Below are positions 44,161 to 53,536 of a stretch of 64,000 nt of DNA, in pieces. The number at the start of each line of letters is the position of its first letter. The stretch's first letter is position 1. Origin of the DNA: Bacillota bacterium (lineage in GTDB: Bacteria; Bacillota; Clostridia; Christensenellales; Aristaeellaceae); the NCBI GenBank assembly GCA_023411375.1, contig JAEYOW010000037.1, positions 81,691 through 145,690 of the forward strand. The letters are read 5' to 3'. The notes below the pieces were generated by a model that worked only from the letters and a program-made list of their open reading frames with translations, was not told where the DNA came from and ran no database searches. The position numbers and the translations under genes are program-made.

Positions 44161-45906
44161 ATGGAGCTTTTCACCGTAAAGGGGATCTACGCTCCCGGGG
44201 AACCTGTTGAATTGCTTTTGCGCCTTTCCCCCGGCGAGGATGCCGGCGAGGCGGAGCTGACCATTACGCGGCTTGGCGACGTGCTGGGCGTATACCGTCT
44301 CGCGCTTAACGGGCGGGAAACCCTGTTTACGCTTCCTGGGGAGACGCACATGCCGCCCAAGGCGGCCTGTGCTGCCGACCCCTCCGGCTTGGGGGCCGCG
44401 GTGCCTGTGGCAGGGAACCCAGCCCTGCCACGATCCCCGCTGTCGCTTTATAAGCCGTCCTACGATGCGGGGACGCACATGCCGCCCGAGGGGGCCGGGC
44501 TTGGCGTTGAAGCGGTCATATCGACGGCGGATGGCGAAATCCGTTGCGCTACGGCCGTACCATTCGGGGGGAACATTGTTCGCTACGGCTTTCTGAGCGA
44601 CTTTTTGCCTGAGGACGCGCAGGACGTGGCCTGCCTGGCCGCGTGGCACATGACCCACGTGCAGTTTTACGACTGGTCCTACCGGCATGATACCCTCGTT
44701 TCCCCAACGGACGAGTACGAGGACATGATGGGCAAACGCAACAGCCTGCCCGCCGTGCGCGCGAAGGTGGACGCATGCCATGCCCATGGTATGCGCGCCA
44801 TGGCCTATGGTGCCGTTTACGCGGCCAGCCGTTCCTTCCGCGACGCGCACGCCGACTGGGGGCTTTACGCGGCGCCGGACAAACCGCTCAGCTTCATCGA
44901 TACGTTCTTTTTCATGGATGTGGAGGGGCCGTGGCGCGAGCATCTTTTTTCGCAGTACCGTAGCGCTATGGAACGCATCGGGTTCGACGGCGTGCACATG
45001 GACACCTACGGCTATCCCAAGCGCGCGCTTGGCATGGACGGGCGGGAGCGCGACCTGGAGCGCTCGCTTCCCGCGCTGATTGAGGACGCGGACACTGCTT
45101 TGCGCGCCGCCGGACTTACACCGCACCTGATCTTCAATAACGTGGGTACGTGGCCCGTGGAGGCGACCAAATCCGCACCTCAGGACGCCGTATACATGGA
45201 GCTTTGGCCGCCATACGACCGTCTGCGCCACTTGCGGCAGGCTGTAAGGCTGGCCGACGGCTGCGCCAAGCCCGTCGTGCTGGCCGCCTATCTGGAGCCG
45301 TTCCGCACGGATACCGCAGAGCGCGCGCTCTACTGCGCGCTGATCACATCTTTTGCCATCGCGCTTTGCGGCGCGACACAGCTTTTTCTGGGCGAAAGTG
45401 ACGCGGTGCTCACGCAGGGCTATTACGCCGATTACACGCGGCTTGAGCCCCGGCAGCTTCCAGCGCTTCACGCCTATCAGGACTTTTTTGTGCGCTATCA
45501 GGAGCTGTTTTTCGACCCTGAGCTGCGCGACGTATCTATGACCCATACCGGCTGGGACAATCTGGAATACCGCTGCGAAACGCCTTTTTCGGTAGAGGGT
45601 GAGGCTGATATGCTGTGGCTTACCTGCCGTGAACGCGCCGGACGCAAGCTGGTGGGGCTGCTCAACCTGACGGGCAACGACGACCGTTGGAACCGTGGAA
45701 AAAACGCGCCCACTCCCCTTGAAAACATTGTTTTGCATATCCAGCTCACACGGCCCGTAGCGCGCGCTTGGTACGCCTCGCCCGACGAGGCGCTGGGCCG
45801 CGCTGTGGAGCTTCCTCTCGTCCTAACCGAAACCGACCGTGGGCCGGAGGCCGCCGTTACCATACCCCGGCTGTTTGTGAGCGGTTTGCTGTGGCTTGAC
45901 GTGTAA
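44161..45906 (+). CDS. GH66 enzyme, intracellular (dextranase / cycloisomaltooligosaccharide glucanotransferase-like)
   Basis: This 581-residue (beta/alpha)8 enzyme should act on alpha-1,6-glucans. GH66 motifs are RYGFLSDFL, VQFYDWSYRHDTLVSP, AMAYGAVYAASRSF, then FDGVHMDTYG with the predicted nucleophile Asp281, and YMELWPP with the predicted acid/base Glu347. No signal peptide is present: the start MELFTVKGIYAPGEPVELLL goes straight into the N-terminal beta domain, so it works inside the cell, unlike typical secreted dextranases. Residues about 62-104 are an in-frame insertion flanked by a 16-bp direct repeat. It is the last gene of the importer operon. Confidence 0.88.
   Translation: MELFTVKGIYAPGEPVELLLRLSPGEDAGEAELTITRLGDVLGVYRLALNGRETLFTLPGETHMPPKAACAADPSGLGAAVPVAGNPALPRSPLSLYKPSYDAGTHMPPEGAGLGVEAVISTADGEIRCATAVPFGGNIVRYGFLSDFLPEDAQDVACLAAWHMTHVQFYDWSYRHDTLVSPTDEYEDMMGKRNSLPAVRAKVDACHAHGMRAMAYGAVYAASRSFRDAHADWGLYAAPDKPLSFIDTFFFMDVEGPWREHLFSQYRSAMERIGFDGVHMDTYGYPKRALGMDGRERDLERSLPALIEDADTALRAAGLTPHLIFNNVGTWPVEATKSAPQDAVYMELWPPYDRLRHLRQAVRLADGCAKPVVLAAYLEPFRTDTAERALYCALITSFAIALCGATQLFLGESDAVLTQGYYADYTRLEPRQLPALHAYQDFFVRYQELFFDPELRDVSMTHTGWDNLEYRCETPFSVEGEADMLWLTCRERAGRKLVGLLNLTGNDDRWNRGKNAPTPLENIVLHIQLTRPVARAWYASPDEALGRAVELPLVLTETDRGPEAAVTIPRLFVSGLLWLDV
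44343..44487 (+). repeat. In-frame 129-bp insertion bounded by 16-bp direct repeats
   Basis: GACGCACATGCCGCCC occurs at 44343-44358 and again at 44472-44487, exactly 129 bp (43 codons) apart, so the peptide THMPP appears twice. The enclosed DNA has a perfect hairpin (GTGGCAGGG and CCCTGCCAC, 44407-44431). The layout looks like a small palindromic element that inserted without breaking the reading frame. Confidence 0.65.
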
Positions 45907-46081
45907 CGGAGCATTTGAAAAGCAGGTTGTTCTTCGCAAATAAAGAGGCGGCAACCCAAAGCTGGATTGCTGCCGTAACGGAAAGCAAAAGGAACGGCTG
46001 AGATTCACTTCACAACCCTAACCCCCGCCCGGACCGTGCAATGCACAGCCCAAAGTGGGATTGCCAAGGGCAAAGCCCTTA

Positions 46082-46131
46082 ACCGGGGGACGTTGGGCGC
46101 GCGCAGCCCCAAACGTCCCCCGGTCTTTTTT
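46082..46131 (+). terminator. Terminator of the binding-protein/permease/GH66 operon
   Basis: A perfect 13-bp stem, ACCGGGGGACGTT against AACGTCCCCCGGT, with an inner GGG/CCC pairing is followed by C and six T. It touches the stop codon of the convergent binding-protein gene. The 45907-46081 stretch holds no gene; a weaker hairpin lies near 45946-45975. Confidence 0.9.
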
Positions 46132-47365
46132 ACTTGAGCAGATTCGCGTCCTCAAGCTGAGCCTGAATTTCATCCAGGGCGGCCTGAGCGGCCATATCGT
46201 TGGTTTCCAGGGTGCTGAGCACGTTGTTGATGATTTCGGACACGGCGCCCTGTTCCAAAAGCGCGGGCGGCGCGGCGGCGAAATCCATGCTGTCAAACAC
46301 GGCCTTGCGGTTTTGCGGCGGAGTAATCTCAAGATACTGGGTCAGCTTGCTCTGATCGGCAATGGTGGGCAGCTCCCAGCTCGCGTCCAGGCGAAGCTTA
46401 ACGATATCGGGGTCGGAGCCCATAGCGTCGATAAACTTCGCGGCGGCTTCCTTCTTGGCGCTGTCGGGCGAAATGCAGTTAACGTTGGCAAAGAAGAATG
46501 TGCTCTTATCCTTATAGCCGGGCTCGATCACCACATCCCAGTCAAAGGCGCACTTTTCCGCGAAGGTCTGGAACGCCCAGATGCCGGTGATGAGCATGCC
46601 CAGCTTGCCCTCCTGGAACAGATCCCAGTCGCCGCGGCCAGCCATATCCTCGGCGGTGGGCATCACGCGGTTCTCACCGCGCACGCGGGCAAGCATAGCG
46701 TCCAGCACTTCCACATTCGCGGGCGAATTGACGGTGAAGCTTGCGTAATCGTCAGCCAGCAGACTACCGCCGTTGCCCTTGACGGATTTATAGAATTCGT
46801 TATACGTAATGGGCTGGTACACGCCCCACATATCCTCGCCCAACGCGGCGATCTTTTCGGCGGCAGCCTGAATATCGGCCCACGTCCAGCTGTCGGTGGG
46901 ATAGCCGACGCCCGCTTGGTCAAACAGCGCCTTATTGTAGAACAACAGGCAGGTGGAGAAGCTCATGGGCACGGCGTAGAGCTTGCCCTCGGAGCTGACG
47001 GCCGAAAGCGTGCCCTCGCTGTAATTGTCCGCGGCAATGCCAAGTCCGCTTAAATCCTCGCACGCGCCGCGCAGCATGTAGGCGAGAAAGTTTTCCATGT
47101 TCATCTCGAACACGTCGGGCGGGTTGCCGCCGCCCACCTGTGTGGCGAGCTTGGTGAAGTAATCGTTGTAACCGGTGAGCTGTACGTCTACCTTGACGCC
47201 GGGGTTCTTGCTCTCAAAAACCTCGACCATCTTTTTGAGGGTTTCCTCCTGTGCGCCGGAGGCGGAGAAGGTCGCGTAGGTGATGGTCGTATCCTCGGCG
47301 GACGCGAAGCTTACGCAGGTGAGTAGCAGGCACAGCGCCAGCACCAAAGAAGCCAGTTTTTTCAT
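46130..47365 (-). CDS. Sugar ABC transporter substrate-binding protein (second importer)
   Basis: This 411-residue extracellular binding protein has a signal peptide cut near SFASA-EDTT and no canonical lipobox. Family 1 features include MVEVFESKNPGVKVDVQLTG, ATQVGGGNPPDVFEMNMENF and KLGMLITGIWAFQTFAEKCA. The start at 47365 has AAGGAGG seven bases upstream; the open frame goes on to 47476 and is rejected. It is the last gene of the lacI-GH31-GH65-permease operon, after a 191-bp gap with its own repeats, so it may also have its own promoter. Confidence 0.92.
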   Translation of the reverse strand: MKKLASLVLALCLLLTCVSFASAEDTTITYATFSASGAQEETLKKMVEVFESKNPGVKVDVQLTGYNDYFTKLATQVGGGNPPDVFEMNMENFLAYMLRGACEDLSGLGIAADNYSEGTLSAVSSEGKLYAVPMSFSTCLLFYNKALFDQAGVGYPTDSWTWADIQAAAEKIAALGEDMWGVYQPITYNEFYKSVKGNGGSLLADDYASFTVNSPANVEVLDAMLARVRGENRVMPTAEDMAGRGDWDLFQEGKLGMLITGIWAFQTFAEKCAFDWDVVIEPGYKDKSTFFFANVNCISPDSAKKEAAAKFIDAMGSDPDIVKLRLDASWELPTIADQSKLTQYLEITPPQNRKAVFDSMDFAAAPPALLEQGAVSEIINNVLSTLETNDMAAQAALDEIQAQLEDANLLK

Positions 47366-47393
47366 GGGTTTATCCTCCTTAAAACTATTATGC

Positions 47394-47413
47394 AAACGCG
47401 GCGTGCCGCGTTT
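47394..47413. promoter_or_regulatory. Inverted repeat AAACGCGGC-GT-GCCGCGTTT in the binding-protein leader
   Basis: A perfect 9-bp inverted repeat lies 28 bp upstream of the binding-protein start codon. It could be a regulator site or an mRNA hairpin separating permease and binding-protein expression. AT-rich half-palindromes (CATTA...TAATG and GTATTT...AAATAC on minus) lie at about 47438-47475. Confidence 0.5.
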
Positions 47414-47556
47414 TAGCCAGATGGGAAACGGGTTAATAACATTACGAAAATAATGTATTTCATTTTCAAAATACAAATTTCCGGCAGTGCTCCCGGGATC
47501 GTTTGGAAGGGACGCGGCCCATCCAGGTTTAACCGTACCGGCCGGCCGCCCTGCGG

Positions 47557-48441
47557 CTATTTAAGCCCACCCAGGCTGATGCCCTGATCCACATATTTCT
47601 GCGACAGGAGGTACACCAGCAGGATTGGCAGGATGGTCAGCACCGCGCCCGCCATCAGCACGTGCTCGTTATTTTTGTACATGCCGTTCATGTTGCCAAG
47701 CACCACCTGAAGGGTTTGCTTATCGGTGGAGGTGAGTACGATCAGGGGCCAGAGATAGCTGTTCCAGCTACCCATAAAGGAAAGCAGCGTCATGGTGGCT
47801 AGCGTGGGCAGCACCATGGGCAACATAATCTGGAAGAAGATGCGGTACAGCGATGCTCCGTCCAGAAGCGCGGATTCCATGTATGCATCGTTGACGGACA
47901 GCATGCTCTGGCGCATCAGAAACACGCCGAACGCGTTGGCAAGCGAGGGCAGTACCAGCCCGGTAAAGGTATCCAGAAGCCCGATGCTTCGTAAAATCAC
48001 GTAGTTTGGCACCATGGTGACGGTGCCGGGAATCATCATGGTGGCCAGGTATACGCCAAACAGCTTGCCTGAGCCGCGAAACGGCAGCTTGCTGAATACA
48101 AACGCCGCCATTGTGGCTGAGAGCACCGCCACCAACGTGCATGCAACCGCCAACAGCAGGCTGTTGCTGGTGGCCCGCGCAAAGGAGAAGCCTTGCATAT
48201 TGAACACGCGCTCGTACCCCTCCAGCGTAGGGCGTTCGGGAATCCAGCGGATGGGGAGCGTGCGGATGGCCTCCGCCCCCTTGAACGAGGAGGAAAGCAT
48301 CCACAGGAAGGGCAGCACGGTAATCAGCGCCACCGCGGTTAAAAACAGGTAAAACAGGACCCGTTTGGAAAGCCGGAGCCATGGGATTCCCGCGCGTTTG
48401 TTTATACCGCGCGCCGTAAAAGCCGCTTGTCCGCTACGCAT
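47557..48441 (-). CDS. Sugar ABC transporter permease, MalG type (second importer)
   Basis: This 294-residue six-helix permease begins with a basic cytoplasmic tail (MRSGQAAFTARGINKRAG), has MMIPGTVTMVPNYVILR and an EAA-type loop (ESALLDGASLYRIFFQIMLP) in which Ser replaces one of the usual Ala residues. It overlaps the other permease gene by 8 nt. It works with the binding protein encoded downstream; the ATPase gene is again missing from the locus. Confidence 0.9.
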   Translation of the reverse strand: MRSGQAAFTARGINKRAGIPWLRLSKRVLFYLFLTAVALITVLPFLWMLSSSFKGAEAIRTLPIRWIPERPTLEGYERVFNMQGFSFARATSNSLLLAVACTLVAVLSATMAAFVFSKLPFRGSGKLFGVYLATMMIPGTVTMVPNYVILRSIGLLDTFTGLVLPSLANAFGVFLMRQSMLSVNDAYMESALLDGASLYRIFFQIMLPMVLPTLATMTLLSFMGSWNSYLWPLIVLTSTDKQTLQVVLGNMNGMYKNNEHVLMAGAVLTILPILLVYLLSQKYVDQGISLGGLK

Positions 48442-49327
48442 CGTAATTCACCCACTTTTTTTGCAGAACAAACTGCACCAGCGTAAACATCAGGATCAGC
48501 GCGAATAAAATCCACGAATACGCGCTGGCAATCCCCATCTTATACTGGGTAAAGGCATATTTGTAGATGCGCTCCAGAAACACCGTGGTGGCGCCGCCCG
48601 GGCCGCCGTTTGTCATGATCAGAACGGAATCGAACACTTGCAGACCATAGATGATGTTGATGACCACCAGCAGAAACAACGTCGGCGAGATGAGCGGCAA
48701 AGTGATGGAGCGCAGCTTGCGAAAACCGCCCGCGCCGTCGATAGAGGCCGCTTCGTAATACGCGGGGTCGATGGATTTGAGCGCCGCCAGCACCATCAGG
48801 GCGTAATAGCCCGTATCCTTCCACACGGAGGCGACGACGATGCCGGGCATGGCCCACGCTGCGCTGGAAAGCCATGCCGGGCCCTGAATGCCGATGGTTA
48901 AAAGCATTTGGTTTAGCAACCCGTACTTGCCCGACAGCACCCATTGCCACACCACGGCCGCCGCCACCCAGGAGGTGATGACCGGCGTATAGCAGATGGT
49001 GCGGAACAGCCCATGCCCTTTAAAGGAGCGGTTTAAAATCAGCGCCTGCCCGACGGCGGTAAGCAGGATGAGCGGCAGGTACATCCCCAGGTAGCTGAAC
49101 GTATGGGCAAGCACCTGCGGGAACTCCCGTCCCGTCAGAATATGGCGGAAGTTGGACAGCCCGGCAAAGGTCATGGTGTTCATGGGGCGCAGCAGGTCGT
49201 AATCCATCATGCTGAACATAAGCGACGCGGCGATAGGCAACAGGCAGAAGCAGGCCACGCCAATGAACGACGGCAACAGGAAAACGGCGGTTGCGGTTCT
49301 CCTGCCCGCGTTTTTGGGGATATACAT
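48434..49327 (-). CDS. Sugar ABC transporter permease, MalF type (second importer)
   Basis: This 297-residue six-helix permease has the EAA loop YEAASIDGAGGFRKLRSITL. The start at 49327 (MYIPKNAGRRTATAVFLLPS) has AAAAGGAGG nearby upstream; the frame goes on upstream into the GH65 gene and is rejected. It begins 5 nt after the GH65 stop codon, so import and intracellular phosphorolysis are co-expressed. Confidence 0.92.
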   Translation of the reverse strand: MYIPKNAGRRTATAVFLLPSFIGVACFCLLPIAASLMFSMMDYDLLRPMNTMTFAGLSNFRHILTGREFPQVLAHTFSYLGMYLPLILLTAVGQALILNRSFKGHGLFRTICYTPVITSWVAAAVVWQWVLSGKYGLLNQMLLTIGIQGPAWLSSAAWAMPGIVVASVWKDTGYYALMVLAALKSIDPAYYEAASIDGAGGFRKLRSITLPLISPTLFLLVVINIIYGLQVFDSVLIMTNGGPGGATTVFLERIYKYAFTQYKMGIASAYSWILFALILMFTLVQFVLQKKWVNYDA

Positions 49328-49332
49328 GCGCT

Positions 49333-51324
49333 TTACGCCTCCTTTTCCACAGTGGCCCCGGTGCCGGACGCGGTGACGCGGTAGCGCTCGCCGCGGTGAT
49401 ACACGCAAAGCGACAACCGCTTGATTTGCGGGGGAAGCGCCGGCTCCACGGCTAGCTGTCCGCCCTCGCTCCACAGGCCGAGCGCGCCGTAAACCAGCGC
49501 CTGCCAGCTTGCGCCGAGGGAAGCCATATGCACGCCCTCTTTACCGGTGTTGCATAGCCCGTCCGTCAAATCCAGATAGACCGATTTCTCAAAGTATTCC
49601 CATGCCTTATCCGCAAGCCCCAGACGAAAAGCGAGCTGCGCGTGCGCGCCAAAGCTCAGGGAGGAGTCGTGAACGGTGAGCGGCTCATACGCGTCCCAGA
49701 CGTTTTGCATCTGACGCCGTGTGAAGCCGCCGGGAAACAGCGTCATCAGCTGCACCAGGTCAGCCTGCTTGAGCGCTCGGTAACGCTGCATACGGTCAAA
49801 GCAAATTCGCCTGTACAGGGGCGCGCCGCCGTCCTTGCGCGTAGGCATCGGCTCCAGCCGTTCGAACATCTCATCTTGCAAGAACAGCTCGCGCGCCGGA
49901 TCATACAAAATGGCGACATGGCTTTCAAAATGCTCCATCCGCGCGCGTTCTTCCGCGCTCATGGGCGAGTGCTTAAGCGCAAGGCGCACGTTATGCCGCG
50001 CCATATAATTGGTAAAGGTGTTGTTGACCGCCGCGCCGCAGTACTCGTCCGGGCCCTTGACAAAGAAGGATGAATACTGGTTCTTCTCTTCTTCCCAAGT
50101 AAAGCGGCTCAGCCAGAAGCGCGCGGTTTCCAGATACATGTCCCGCGCCTGCGGCCCGGTAATGTCATCACCGCCGGTGATCTCCGCGCAGCGCGCGGCG
50201 GCATAGGCTACGTCTGCAGTGACATGCGTTTCGCACAGGCCGATATCCCAGCTTTCGCACTGCTCCGCGCCGTCGGCGGCGCACATCCAGGGGTAACGCG
50301 CGCCGGACAGGTTCTGCCGGCGGGCCAGCTCCTTCGCGGCGGGGAGCCTGTTCAAGCGGTAGCGCACGAGGTTTTTGGCGGCCTCCGGCCGGTGCCATGC
50401 GAAGAAGGGAAGCAGGAAGATATCCGTATCCCAGAAGGTATTGCCCTTGTAGCGGCCGTGCGTGAGGCCCCTCGCGCCGATGGACACTTCCGGATTGGCG
50501 GCCGCGTTATTGCACAGAAGCTGGAAAACATTGTAGCGTATTGCGCCCTGAAGGCGGTCATCCCCCTCAATCAGGATATCGCAATCCCTCCACAGCGCGT
50601 CCCACGCCGCCTCATGCGCCGCCCACACGTCCTGCGCGGCGGGGTTGGGGGCCTCGCCGTCCACCAGAACGCGGACGCGCTTTTCGACCGTCACGCTCTG
50701 ACCGGGCATAAGCCGGGCCGGCAGCGCCCTGTCCGCCTTGATTTCACATAAAAAGCGGATTTCATGCCCGCCGCGCGCCGTGCGCATCACCAGCTCGCTA
50801 TCCGACTGCCGAACCGTTTGCAAAAGCCGGATGGTTTCGGTTTCCTCGGTCATCTGATCGTCGTTAACGGGCAGGTTGCAAACCTCCGCGTCCATCGCGC
50901 CGTCGATCTCGACCTCCGCCTCCGCCAGCGCCGTCGCCCGGAGGCGGACGCATAACAGCTGGCTATCCGCCATGCTTACCATCCGGCGGGATTCGACCTC
51001 CAGCCGCCCGGCGCGAAAGCGATGGATAAGCGCACCCCGCCGCATGTCCAACTCCTGATGGACGTTTTCCTCACACCCGTCCGCAACGCTGAGGCGAAGC
51101 ACGTCCGGGAGCTGCACCATATCGGTAATGCCCGGCCTGATCTGTTCAAACAGCCCGGCCTTAAACACCGCGTGATCGCACGGGCGGCGCTTCTTCTGCC
51201 GGAGGGAGAAGCCGCGCGCGCCCAGCTCGCCGTTGCCAAGCGAAAACACGCTTTCGGTAAAGTCCGTGACCGGTCCCCCGCAGGAGATCCGCCAGGGCGT
51301 AACCGTCATCTCATTCATCTTCAT
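49333..51324 (-). CDS. GH65 family glycoside phosphorylase (maltose/kojibiose-type)
   Basis: This 663-residue intracellular enzyme should split an alpha-glucobiose with phosphate into beta-glucose-1-phosphate and glucose. The N-terminal beta-sandwich (FSLGNGELGARGF) leads into the (alpha/alpha)6 barrel with GNTFWDTDIFLLPFFAWHRP, the catalytic acid Glu427 in KGPDEY, KQADLVQLMTLFP and VHDSSLSFG. The linkage (1,2, 1,3, 1,4 or trehalose) cannot be read. The likely start at 51324 is inside the GH31 gene end (14-nt overlap) with GAAAGG upstream; 51318 is an alternative. Coupling to GH31 suggests division of labour on mixed-linkage oligosaccharides. Confidence 0.9.
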   Translation of the reverse strand: MKMNEMTVTPWRISCGGPVTDFTESVFSLGNGELGARGFSLRQKKRRPCDHAVFKAGLFEQIRPGITDMVQLPDVLRLSVADGCEENVHQELDMRRGALIHRFRAGRLEVESRRMVSMADSQLLCVRLRATALAEAEVEIDGAMDAEVCNLPVNDDQMTEETETIRLLQTVRQSDSELVMRTARGGHEIRFLCEIKADRALPARLMPGQSVTVEKRVRVLVDGEAPNPAAQDVWAAHEAAWDALWRDCDILIEGDDRLQGAIRYNVFQLLCNNAAANPEVSIGARGLTHGRYKGNTFWDTDIFLLPFFAWHRPEAAKNLVRYRLNRLPAAKELARRQNLSGARYPWMCAADGAEQCESWDIGLCETHVTADVAYAAARCAEITGGDDITGPQARDMYLETARFWLSRFTWEEEKNQYSSFFVKGPDEYCGAAVNNTFTNYMARHNVRLALKHSPMSAEERARMEHFESHVAILYDPARELFLQDEMFERLEPMPTRKDGGAPLYRRICFDRMQRYRALKQADLVQLMTLFPGGFTRRQMQNVWDAYEPLTVHDSSLSFGAHAQLAFRLGLADKAWEYFEKSVYLDLTDGLCNTGKEGVHMASLGASWQALVYGALGLWSEGGQLAVEPALPPQIKRLSLCVYHRGERYRVTASGTGATVEKEA

Positions 51325-53536
51325 ACAGCCTTTCAAAAACGGGGATGCTGTCCAGCGGACAGTTAACGTGCACCGTCAGCCCGCCCGTCAGAATTTCGCC
51401 CGTGAACCGGCCTCGCCAGCGCCCTCTGGGCAAGTACACGTCCCGTTCCACCGCGCCCGGCTGCGTCACGGGCGCGACGAGCAGCTTACGACCCAGCATG
51501 TAGGCGTCCTCGCAGGCAAGCGCCTGTTCGTCATCCGGGAAATCGACGCACAGGTGCGCCATCATGGGACGGCCTGTTTTAGCGCAATGCCGGGCTTCTT
51601 TTGTAAGGTAGGGCCGAAGCGCCTGCCTTAAAAGTGCGAACCGCGTCGCGATGGTGAGGATTTCCGGATCGCCCAGCTGCGCGGCCAGGTTCCACGGGCT
51701 GCGGTCATTATTGAAGCCAGCCTCATGCGTGGCGTAGAACTGGCCGTTTCTTGGCTCGGCGTGCCACTGCATCACGGGGCTGAAACAGCCCATGGCGGTG
51801 GCGCGCAGGTACAGCTCCTTCGTGGGCAGCTTGCCCGCGAAGCCGCCGATATCAAAGCCCCAGAACAGCACGCCCGACAGCCCGGCCGAGATGCCCGCCT
51901 TTAGCTGCGCGGCCAGCTCGCTCCACTCGCTCAGCTGATCGCCGGCCCAGTGCAAAGGCCGGGTCTGCGCGCCGGTATAATCCGCGCGGCTGAACGTGAC
52001 GCCGTTTACGCCGTTTTGGCGCATGAAATCGTGATAGGCGCCGATATACTGGCCCGGGTAAAGGTTGTGCGCCTCAAGCCCTGTCTGACCTCCGAACATC
52101 CGCGCCTCATGATCAAAAAGGAATTCCCCGCCGTCGGTCTTGAAGCCCTCCACGCCCATATCCAGCAGGTATTTGCGCTTATCAAACCACCAGCGGACGG
52201 CCTCGGGGTTGGTAAAATCCAAAAGGAGGCTATGGTGGAACCAGTTTTCCGTAATACGGTAGGGTTGGCCGTCTCCGCGCGCCACACAGTAACCCTTTTC
52301 CACGGCCTCACCGATATCGGCTTTGAGCGCCTCGCCGGGCGTTTGGTTCCATTCGTGCTTAATAATGGGGATTTGCCATAATACCAAATGAAGACCGCTC
52401 TCCCGGATGCGGCGTACGGTTTCGGCAGGGTTTTTCCAGCTTCCATCACCGTTCCAGCGGTAAAAGGTTTGCTCGTCGCTCCAGGCCTCCAGCACCATCA
52501 CGTCCGCGGGATAACCGTGGGCTTTGAGCGCCGCAAGCTGCGCGTCCACCTCCGCGTCGTTGCTCCAGCCGTTGGCGGAAATCCACACGCCGAACGCCCA
52601 ATCCGGCGGCAGGACGGGTCTGCCCGTTTCGGTGACAAACCGCGCAATAAGCTCTTTTGGATCGCCGAAAAACAGCGTGTCGCGGCTGAGTTCCACACTC
52701 CGCGCTTCACGGCTGAGCGTCAGCCCGCCGTCAAAGGCCATTTCTACAGGAGCGGCGCTGCGCGCGTACCAGCCAAGCCCGCATTCCGTCAGGAAAAACG
52801 GCATAGGTAAATAGGTCTGGTTTCCCTGCTGGGTAAACTTCTCCACCACTCGGCCATTGCTTGCAAGCCCGCGTTGGTTGACGGCGTCGAACCGTTCGCC
52901 GGTACCCCACACGTAGCGGGCCGCAAGCGCGCCACGCTGGGTAATGCGCGTGATTTCACCCCGCGCCGTTTCGTGTACGGTATAGCCTGAGATATCCGCA
53001 ATGGACTTACTGAAACGTTTCAGTTGGCAAAAATGCGCTTGCTTCTTCAGCTCCAGCGAAAAGCCGCAGGGCAGGTCAAGGCTGATTTCCGCGCATTGCG
53101 TACCCTCGACCGCCTCCTGATGCGCATGAATTTCCAGCGATTCCCCCGCGCGGAAGGTAACGGCGAAGCCCTCGAACACGGCGTGCGCCGCTCCGTCCTC
53201 CCGAAGCAGCCTTACAGGGATTTCACACGTGCGCTCACGTTGCGCCTCAAAGGTGAAAAGCTGTGACTGTTCGCTGCTTGAACGAAGGGAATAGCTTACG
53301 TGCGCGCCAAGCGCAAACGCGCCCAGTTCAAAACGGTAAAACCGGCCGTCCCGCCCAGCGGGCGCATGCGTTTCCTCCCGGCCGCCGTCAACGCTCATCA
53401 AAAGCTCCGGCTGACCATCTGCCGTATCGGCGCGGCAAAAAACCGTAACGGCCTCGCCCGCCAGCGGGTACAGAGGCCTGCGGGCAAAGCCGCAATCCGC
53501 AAAGGGCGTAAGGCCCTCAGGCAAATGCTTTAACAT
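51311..53536 (-). CDS. GH31 family alpha-glucosidase-like enzyme
   Basis: This 741-residue intracellular (beta/alpha)8 retaining alpha-glycosidase has an N-terminal beta region (to about 300), then WAFGVWISANGW, the predicted nucleophile Asp468 in GFKTDGGEF, the predicted acid/base Asp533 in HWAGDQLSEW and GLSGVLFWGFDIGGFAG. No signal peptide is visible. The start at 53536 (MLKHLPEGLTPF) has TTAGGATGG upstream; the frame reaches 53572. A perfect 16-bp palindrome resembling the lacI operators lies inside the gene (53009-53024). It heads the enzyme part of the operon. Alpha-xylosidase activity is a possible alternative. Confidence 0.9.
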   Translation of the reverse strand: MLKHLPEGLTPFADCGFARRPLYPLAGEAVTVFCRADTADGQPELLMSVDGGREETHAPAGRDGRFYRFELGAFALGAHVSYSLRSSSEQSQLFTFEAQRERTCEIPVRLLREDGAAHAVFEGFAVTFRAGESLEIHAHQEAVEGTQCAEISLDLPCGFSLELKKQAHFCQLKRFSKSIADISGYTVHETARGEITRITQRGALAARYVWGTGERFDAVNQRGLASNGRVVEKFTQQGNQTYLPMPFFLTECGLGWYARSAAPVEMAFDGGLTLSREARSVELSRDTLFFGDPKELIARFVTETGRPVLPPDWAFGVWISANGWSNDAEVDAQLAALKAHGYPADVMVLEAWSDEQTFYRWNGDGSWKNPAETVRRIRESGLHLVLWQIPIIKHEWNQTPGEALKADIGEAVEKGYCVARGDGQPYRITENWFHHSLLLDFTNPEAVRWWFDKRKYLLDMGVEGFKTDGGEFLFDHEARMFGGQTGLEAHNLYPGQYIGAYHDFMRQNGVNGVTFSRADYTGAQTRPLHWAGDQLSEWSELAAQLKAGISAGLSGVLFWGFDIGGFAGKLPTKELYLRATAMGCFSPVMQWHAEPRNGQFYATHEAGFNNDRSPWNLAAQLGDPEILTIATRFALLRQALRPYLTKEARHCAKTGRPMMAHLCVDFPDDEQALACEDAYMLGRKLLVAPVTQPGAVERDVYLPRGRWRGRFTGEILTGGLTVHVNCPLDSIPVFERLYEDE
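53009..53024. promoter_or_regulatory. Operator-like perfect palindrome inside the GH31 gene (ACTGAAACGTTTCAGT)
   Basis: This 16-bp palindrome matches the two operators in the lacI leader (ACTTAACCGTTTCAGT) at 14 of 16 positions and is fully symmetric. It lies about 515 bp into the GH31 gene, where a bound repressor could act as a roadblock or loop to the upstream operators. Confidence 0.5.

Noticed and set aside
44119..45738. Minus-strand open frame of 539 codons over the GH66 gene
   Set aside because: The plus strand carries full GH66 motifs; this frame has none and spans two genes.
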